Assembly: GCF_003952385.1 (NCBI RefSeq)
Contig: NZ_CP034444.1
Coordinates: 2,294,001-2,358,000 of the forward strand
Length of the DNA: 64,000 nt
Source: Mesorhizobium sp. M1D.F.Ca.ET.043.01.1.1
GTDB taxonomy: Bacteria; Pseudomonadota; Alphaproteobacteria; Rhizobiales; Rhizobiaceae
Direction: 5' to 3'
Shown here: piece after piece, positions 59,418-64,000 of the stretch
Position numbering within the stretch: position 1 is the stretch's first letter
Layout: every line of letters starts with the position of its first letter
Position numbers and translations under genes: made by a program
The notes under the pieces: model-generated
The model's input: the letters and a program-made list of their open reading frames with translations, nothing else
Told to the model about the DNA's origin: nothing
Databases searched by the model: none

Positions 59418-60344
59418 CTAGCGATCGAACCCAATCAACCGGCGGATGCGGGCCACGTCGGTGCCGATGAAGGACTGCATGCCGATCGCCACCTGCTCGG
59501 ACGCCATAGCATCGACAAAGCGGCGGAATTCCTCGTCCGACAGCGCCTCGCCATTCCAGTGGACGCGGCAGAATTCCTCGGCACCATGGAAATGGCCGGC
59601 GCCTTCCAGCACGTCGTCGACGTAACGGCCATAGATCATGCATTCGGAGAATTTGCGCGCCGAGCCGACAACGCTGACCCAGTCGCGCCCGTGCATCTTC
59701 TCGATCCGCTCGCACATCGCGTTGACGGTCTCTCGGCGCCAGGCAATCAGCGTCGAGATGTAGTCGTCGATCGAGGTCTTCGACGGGTCGATGCCGAGCG
59801 CCAAGCCGGCATTGCGCGACCAGATGCGATGCTCGTCATGACCGGCATTAGCCAGCACGCCGTCGCGCCGGAACAGCCGCGCCTTGCCGTCGCGCCAGAA
59901 GGCGCTCGCGTCGAACGGCTTGAGGAAGGCGACGTCGGAATCGCAAAAGACGAGCACGTCTTCCCCGGCATGCGCGGCAATGGCGATGCGGCGAAGCTGC
60001 TGCACGTGCCAGCCGCGCAGCGGCTGGGTCCTGAAGCTCAGCCAGACGCGGCGGCGAAACAGGCTGAGCGGATCGTCGACAACGCGCAGCCAGCTCGGCA
60101 AAAGATCCTGTTCGTCGACGACCGTGCGGCGGCGGCCCTCGAGCTGGCGAAACAGCGCCATGTCGCGGTGCTCGACGAGGATGTAGTGCCGCGCGACGCC
60201 GGTCACATGGCGGTCCATCGTCTCGCACAGCAGCCGGCAACGATCGAAATCCGGCGCGTAGCTCGCCGTCACGACCGCCGCCGAAGGCGTGCGCGGCAGC
60301 GGCTCGATCCTGGTGGCGGCATCGGGCACGAAACGGCTGTTCAA
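59418..60344 (-). CDS. Glycosyltransferase-like protein (DUF6492 type)
   Basis: The 308-residue protein contains AVVTASYAPDFDRCRLLCETMDRHV, then DVLVFCDSDVAFLKPF with a DSD metal motif of GT-A folds, and SARKFSECMIYGRYVDDVLEG. It is likely a glycosyltransferase of the exopolysaccharide cluster. The TTG at 60344 follows GGAGG by 7 bases and overlaps the upstream stop as TTGA, so the pair is translationally coupled. Confidence 0.7.
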   Translation of the reverse strand: MNSRFVPDAATRIEPLPRTPSAAVVTASYAPDFDRCRLLCETMDRHVTGVARHYILVEHRDMALFRQLEGRRRTVVDEQDLLPSWLRVVDDPLSLFRRRVWLSFRTQPLRGWHVQQLRRIAIAAHAGEDVLVFCDSDVAFLKPFDASAFWRDGKARLFRRDGVLANAGHDEHRIWSRNAGLALGIDPSKTSIDDYISTLIAWRRETVNAMCERIEKMHGRDWVSVVGSARKFSECMIYGRYVDDVLEGAGHFHGAEEFCRVHWNGEALSDEEFRRFVDAMASEQVAIGMQSFIGTDVARIRRLIGFDR

Positions 60345-61135
60345 CGGCGCGCCTCCGCCGGCCGCGGTCCGAGCGCCAATTTCTGCTTGAAGACGCGCCA
60401 CAGGAAGAGCGGGTTGCCGACCACGTAGCGGCGCCACAGGCGCGCGGGTTCGATCCACAGGCGAAACAGCCATTCGAGCCGCAGGCGGCGCATCCAGTGC
60501 GGAGCCCGCGGTACCGTGCCGCTCAGGAAATCGAGCAGCGCGCCGACCGCGATCGGCAGCGTGCAATGACGGGCATCGATATGGCGCGCGATCCACAGCT
60601 CCTGGCGCGGCACGCCCATGGCGACCAGCAGCACGTCTGGCCGCAGCCTGGCGATGCGCTCGACGATCGCCGGCTCCTCGGCCAGGGAAAAATAGCCGTC
60701 ATGGATGACGACGAATTTGTGCTGCACGGCGAGCGCGGAGAGCTTCACGGATGCCGCCTCGGCATTGACCCGCGTCGCGCCGAGCAACGCCACGGTCAGC
60801 GGCCGCGTCGATGCCTGCAGGAAAGCCGGGATGAAATCGGTGCCGTTGAGGTTGTCGGGGAAAGGCGCGCCGTAGAGCAGCTTTGCGGCGATGTCGACGC
60901 CGACACCGTCCGGCAGCACGAGAAAGTCGTCGAGCGCTTCGGCAAACACCGGATCGCCGTGGGCCAGATTGGCATTGTGAGCGTTGAGGAAGCTCACCTT
61001 GGTGAAGCGCCGCTCGGCGACCAGCCGCGAAAGCAGCGCTATCGCCTCGTCCCAGCGGATGGCAAGCACGGAGATGCCGAGGATCCGCTTCAGCGTGTCG
61101 AAGCCGAAGGCGGCGCGCGCGGCATGGATGTTCAT
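60341..61135 (-). CDS. WecG/TagA/CpsF-family glycosyltransferase
   Basis: The 264-residue protein has the WecG/TagA core: SFLNAHNANLAHGDPVF, LPDGVGVDIAAKLLYG, LNGTDFIPAFL, LLVAMGVPRQELWIARH and VGALLDFLSGTVPRAPHWMRRLRLEWLFRL (partial). It would transfer an N-acetylhexosamine-type residue. It overlaps the upstream gene by ATGA and the downstream gene by TTGA, within a three-gene minus-strand set. Confidence 0.88.
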   Translation of the reverse strand: MNIHAARAAFGFDTLKRILGISVLAIRWDEAIALLSRLVAERRFTKVSFLNAHNANLAHGDPVFAEALDDFLVLPDGVGVDIAAKLLYGAPFPDNLNGTDFIPAFLQASTRPLTVALLGATRVNAEAASVKLSALAVQHKFVVIHDGYFSLAEEPAIVERIARLRPDVLLVAMGVPRQELWIARHIDARHCTLPIAVGALLDFLSGTVPRAPHWMRRLRLEWLFRLWIEPARLWRRYVVGNPLFLWRVFKQKLALGPRPAEARR

Positions 61136-62304
61136 GCGGCCACCTCTTGCCTGACGGCGCCGAGCTTCTCTAGCCCAAGCCCGAGCGCGGCATCGAACGC
61201 CCTCACCTGCCGACGATGGAAGGCGCTGCCGTCGACGTCGCGAACATGGGCCGCCGCCGCCTCGAGCGCCGAGGCGAAGGCGACAGGATCGTCGGTCACG
61301 ACACAGTTCTGCGGCCGGTAGCCGATGCCGCGCAACGAGCGGCTGGTGGCGACGGAAGGCAGGCCGAGCTCGAAGGTCTCGATGGTCTTCAACTGCACGC
61401 CGCTGCCGGCGGTGCTGATCAGCGGAATGACGGCGCCGCCGCGCACGAAGGCCTGGGCATCCGCGACCCTGCCGACAAACTGGACGCCGGGATGTGCCGA
61501 CGTCACGCCCGACGGCATGTTGCCGGCGATCCTGATGCGGAAATCCGGCCTGAGATGCGGGACCACCTTGGTCAAGAACCAGTCGAGGCCGATGCGGTTG
61601 GGCTGCCAGGTCCATGTGCCGATCAGCGCTGCGTCGCAGTCGATGAGGCGCAGGCCCTTCTTCGTCGGCGCTTCGGCGCGGGTCACCAGCGGCAGCACGG
61701 CCGAGCGGTCGTCGGAGGCAACGCCAAGTGCCGCGCGGTCCTCCTCGGCCAGCGTGAAGACGAAGCGCGCCGCCCGGCAGAGACGCTCTTCCATGACCTC
61801 GAGCAACCCGGCCTCGCGACGGAACAGCCAGCGTTGAAGGGCGCTGCCGGCAGCCGCGGCGTTCTCCTCGGCCGAGCGGTGCTCGACATTGTGCGCGACG
61901 AAGATCGAAGGCCGGTCGCCGAAGAGGCCTTCAAAGGCGCCGGCAAACTGCACCGAGTTGAGGACATAGCCGTCGAACGGGCCGGCGCGCGCGATCGCGG
62001 CGCGCACATCCGCATCCGAAACGACGCGCAGCTTGACCGAGGCGAAGGTGAGACCGGTCAGCATCGCCTTGGCCACCCAGGCCAGCTTCTGCCGCGGCGA
62101 GGCGCTTTCGGTGCGCACATCGATGGCGCCGAGGACAATGGTGTTCTCAGGATCGGCGGCAGGCTTTCCCGGCCAGCTGAAGCCGATCACCGTCACGCGC
62201 ACGCCGGCGCGCCGCAGCGCGTCGATGATCGCGGCGTTGGCAATCTCGTAGCCCGAAGCGAGGGCGCCATCGGGCACGATCGATGTGGCGAACAGCAGAT
62301 GCAT
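61132..62304 (-). CDS. Group 1 (GT4-like) glycosyltransferase
   Basis: The 390-residue protein has a GT-B layout: an N-terminal acceptor half (MHLLFATSIVPDGALASGYEIANAAI) and a C-terminal half with GTWTWQPNRIGLDWFLTKVVP, VQFVGRVADAQAFV and the donor-site LKTIETFELGLPSVAT. The ATG at 62304 has AGGTG 4 bases upstream. First gene of the minus-strand glycosyltransferase set. Confidence 0.82.
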   Translation of the reverse strand: MHLLFATSIVPDGALASGYEIANAAIIDALRRAGVRVTVIGFSWPGKPAADPENTIVLGAIDVRTESASPRQKLAWVAKAMLTGLTFASVKLRVVSDADVRAAIARAGPFDGYVLNSVQFAGAFEGLFGDRPSIFVAHNVEHRSAEENAAAAGSALQRWLFRREAGLLEVMEERLCRAARFVFTLAEEDRAALGVASDDRSAVLPLVTRAEAPTKKGLRLIDCDAALIGTWTWQPNRIGLDWFLTKVVPHLRPDFRIRIAGNMPSGVTSAHPGVQFVGRVADAQAFVRGGAVIPLISTAGSGVQLKTIETFELGLPSVATSRSLRGIGYRPQNCVVTDDPVAFASALEAAAAHVRDVDGSAFHRRQVRAFDAALGLGLEKLGAVRQEVAA

Positions 62305-62472
62305 TTCACCTATCCATTGGTGTAGCCGGTAGCAAAGTGCGGTGAAGCCTTGATTAAGTGGCACCGTCAAAGGCCAAAAGCCCCGGTTTTGCCGAACCTG
62401 CCCGCGAAGGTGATTAACGAAACGTTATGGTCGGGCTGCTATCGAGGACCGGACCCACACGGCTGGAAACGG

Positions 62473-63471
62473 ATGGACGCTTTGGTATCGATCGCAGGGG
62501 TATCGATCGCAGGGCGGTCTCCGGGGCTTGCGGCCGAGACCGTCGAGGCGGCCGTCACGCTGCCGACCTTCAAGCGGCCCGGGCTGCTCCTGGAAACGCT
62601 GGCATCGCTCAAGGCCCAGAAAACCGCGCGGCGCTTCGCCGTCATCGTCATGGAAAACGAGGCCGAGGCGCGCGAGGGCGCCAAGGCGGCCCTCCCGCTG
62701 TTCGAGCACGGCGAGATGCCGGGCCTGGTGATCATCGCGCATGAACGCGGCAATTGCAGCGCCTACAATGCCGGCTGGCAGACGGCGATGCTTGAGTTTC
62801 CCAACTTCAAGCATCTGCTGGTGATCGACGACGACGAGATCGCCGAGCCCGACTGGCTGGAGCGCATGTGCAAGGCCGCCGAGACGCTTCGAGCCGACAT
62901 CGTCGGCGGGCCGCAGGTGCCTGTCTTTGCCGATCCCTCGCATGCGAGATGGGCCGACCATCCCGTTTTCGCGCCGCCCTACCGTGAAACGAACCGCGTG
63001 CCGGCGCTCTATTCGTCCGGCAATCTGCTGGTCGGGCGCAACGTGCTTGCGGCCATGGGGCCGCCCTTCCTCGATCTGAGGTTCAACTTCATGGGCGGCG
63101 GCGATTCCGATTTCCTGAGCCGCGCCGCGCAGAAGGGTTTCGCGCTCGGCTGGTGCGCCGAGGCAAGGGTCAGGGAAACGGTTCCCGCACGCCGCGTCGA
63201 GGCCGACTGGATCCGCGCACGCAGCCTCCGCAACGGCGTCATCTCGACCCTGGTGGAAAAGAAGAAGCGCGCGGGCACGCCGTTTGCCGGCACCAAGGTT
63301 GTTCTGAAAAGCCTGGCGCTGCTTGCCGCCTCGCCGCTGCGCGGCGCCATAAGGCTGGCGCGCACGGGCTCGCTGGCGACAGGCCTCTATCCCGTCCATG
63401 TCGCGCTCGGCCGGGTGCTTGCCGAATTCGGATATGCCAATGAGCAGTACCGGCAGCCTGAGAAGAATTGA
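62473..63471 (+). CDS. GT2-family glycosyltransferase
   Basis: The 332-residue protein has a GT-A fold: VTLPTFKRPGLLLETLASLKAQ, the donor-binding IDDDEIAEPDWLERM with the DDD motif, and a catalytic-loop region GGGDSDFLSRAAQKGFALGW. The start at 62473 was chosen over 62350 because the earlier part lies in the divergent promoter. It overlaps the following ligase gene by 32 bases. Confidence 0.83.
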   Translation: MDALVSIAGVSIAGRSPGLAAETVEAAVTLPTFKRPGLLLETLASLKAQKTARRFAVIVMENEAEAREGAKAALPLFEHGEMPGLVIIAHERGNCSAYNAGWQTAMLEFPNFKHLLVIDDDEIAEPDWLERMCKAAETLRADIVGGPQVPVFADPSHARWADHPVFAPPYRETNRVPALYSSGNLLVGRNVLAAMGPPFLDLRFNFMGGGDSDFLSRAAQKGFALGWCAEARVRETVPARRVEADWIRARSLRNGVISTLVEKKKRAGTPFAGTKVVLKSLALLAASPLRGAIRLARTGSLATGLYPVHVALGRVLAEFGYANEQYRQPEKN

Positions 63472-64000
63472 GCGCGCGCCGCTCAGCGCCGCTTTCACGC
63501 GCGAGGGCGTCGCGACCGCGATCGCTGCGCTGCTCTTTGCCACCATCATCGTCTCCTTCCGGCCCTTCCAGCCTGCCGGCGCGGAGCTCACCGGCGACGG
63601 CGGCGACATCGTCAACCAACTCGGCTTCGGCTCGCTCGGCGCGGTCTCGATCTTCTCGCTGCTCGCCTTCGCCGAGCCGCGCGTGGCGCGCTCGCTCATC
63701 AGCCCGTCCTGGGCGCTGATGCTGGGCTTTTTCTTCCTGTCGGTGATCCTGGCGACCGATCCGCCGTCGGCGATTCGTGCCGCCTCCTTCACGATGATCG
63801 GCATCATCACCATGGCGACGATCCTGGTGCTGCCGCGCGATGCCGACTCCTTCGCGAGGGTCATCATCTTTACCGCCGTCGTGGTGATGGGCCTCTCCTA
63901 TGTCGGGCTCATCGTCTTTCCGCACGAGGCTCTCCACACCGCCGACTCACAGGAGCCGGAGCATGCCGGCCTGTGGCGCGGCGCCTTCACCCACAAGAAC
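63440..64000 (+). CDS. O-antigen-ligase/ExoQ-type polymerase, 5' part (runs past the window)
   Basis: The frame from ATG 63440 stays open to base 64000 (187 codons). It has four or five membrane helices (VATAIAALLFATIIVSFRPF, then SLGAVSIFSLLAFA and further). It ends at GLWRGAFTHKN, the first part of the WxGxFxHKN motif typical of Wzy_C/O-antigen ligase family proteins. It begins inside the preceding glycosyltransferase gene. It probably polymerises the exopolysaccharide repeat units. Confidence 0.78.
   Translation, partial: MSSTGSLRRIERAPLSAAFTREGVATAIAALLFATIIVSFRPFQPAGAELTGDGGDIVNQLGFGSLGAVSIFSLLAFAEPRVARSLISPSWALMLGFFFLSVILATDPPSAIRAASFTMIGIITMATILVLPRDADSFARVIIFTAVVVMGLSYVGLIVFPHEALHTADSQEPEHAGLWRGAFTHKN

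Noticed and set aside
62395..62420. TTAACGAAACGTTATG before the GT2 gene, considered as a CtrA box
   Set aside because: The second half is TTAT instead of TTAA and gene function gives no added support.

Overview
The window looks like a Mesorhizobium-type chromosome (Rhizobiales, Alphaproteobacteria). The evidence is a GC-rich core with rhizobial gene neighbourhoods: phasin, PdhS-like kinase, acetoacetyl-CoA synthetase, potFGHI, aceA with an ScfR/RamB-like regulator, zwf-pgl-edd, folD and an exopolysaccharide cluster. A tRNA-His without G-1 and with A73 fits the same clade, as does a type III effector of the SKWP-repeat/shikimate-kinase kind described in Mesorhizobium loti. The species cannot be fixed from sequence alone.

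Bases 1 to about 21.7 kb are an accessory island. It ends at tRNA-His (21706-21782, minus), with a tyrosine integrase pointing away from it. From left to right it holds: (a) a truncated hypothetical gene and a frameshifted NYN/LOTUS gene; (b) a compact defence-like cluster at 1.6-5.25 kb with a TIR-domain protein, an XRE regulator, a Shedu-type nuclease and a divergent HEPN protein carrying RX4H; (c) the 3' end of a tRNA-fMet-like gene with its terminator, an old attachment scar; (d) a decayed metabolic block at 6.0-8.9 kb beside an intact XRE-cupin regulator; (e) a 1725-residue effector-like protein with 42-residue repeats, an RNA-polymerase-like DFDGD motif and a complete C-terminal shikimate kinase domain; (f) IS3 remnants around a thioredoxin whose active site reads WCDPC; (g) a GNAT acetyltransferase and a possible PrnB-like heme enzyme; (h) fragments of a type 2 IPP isomerase and an RNase Z-like hydrolase; (i) a small conserved ORF and the integrase.

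From 21.7 to 64 kb the window is core chromosome. The first part concerns polyhydroxybutyrate: phasin with a likely PhaR operator, an adjacent sRNA with three CCUCCUCCC-loop hairpins, and acetoacetyl-CoA synthetase. The PdhS-like kinase between them has a perfect CtrA box. An AsmA protein, a putrescine transporter (potFGHI) and, further on, gamma-glutamylputrescine synthetase and oxidase form a polyamine uptake and catabolism theme. Isocitrate lyase and its divergent regulator feed the glyoxylate shunt. zwf-pgl-edd supply the Entner-Doudoroff route. folD, a VWA protein and a GlxA-type regulator follow. The right end (55.6-64 kb) is an exopolysaccharide cluster: Wzz/ExoP-like protein, Wzx-like flippase, four glycosyltransferases and the start of an O-antigen-ligase/ExoQ-type polymerase.

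The most interesting items are the effector with an RNA-polymerase-like motif between its repeats and kinase, the TIR/XRE/Shedu/HEPN cluster, the anti-Shine-Dalgarno sRNA beside the phasin, and the WCDPC thioredoxin.
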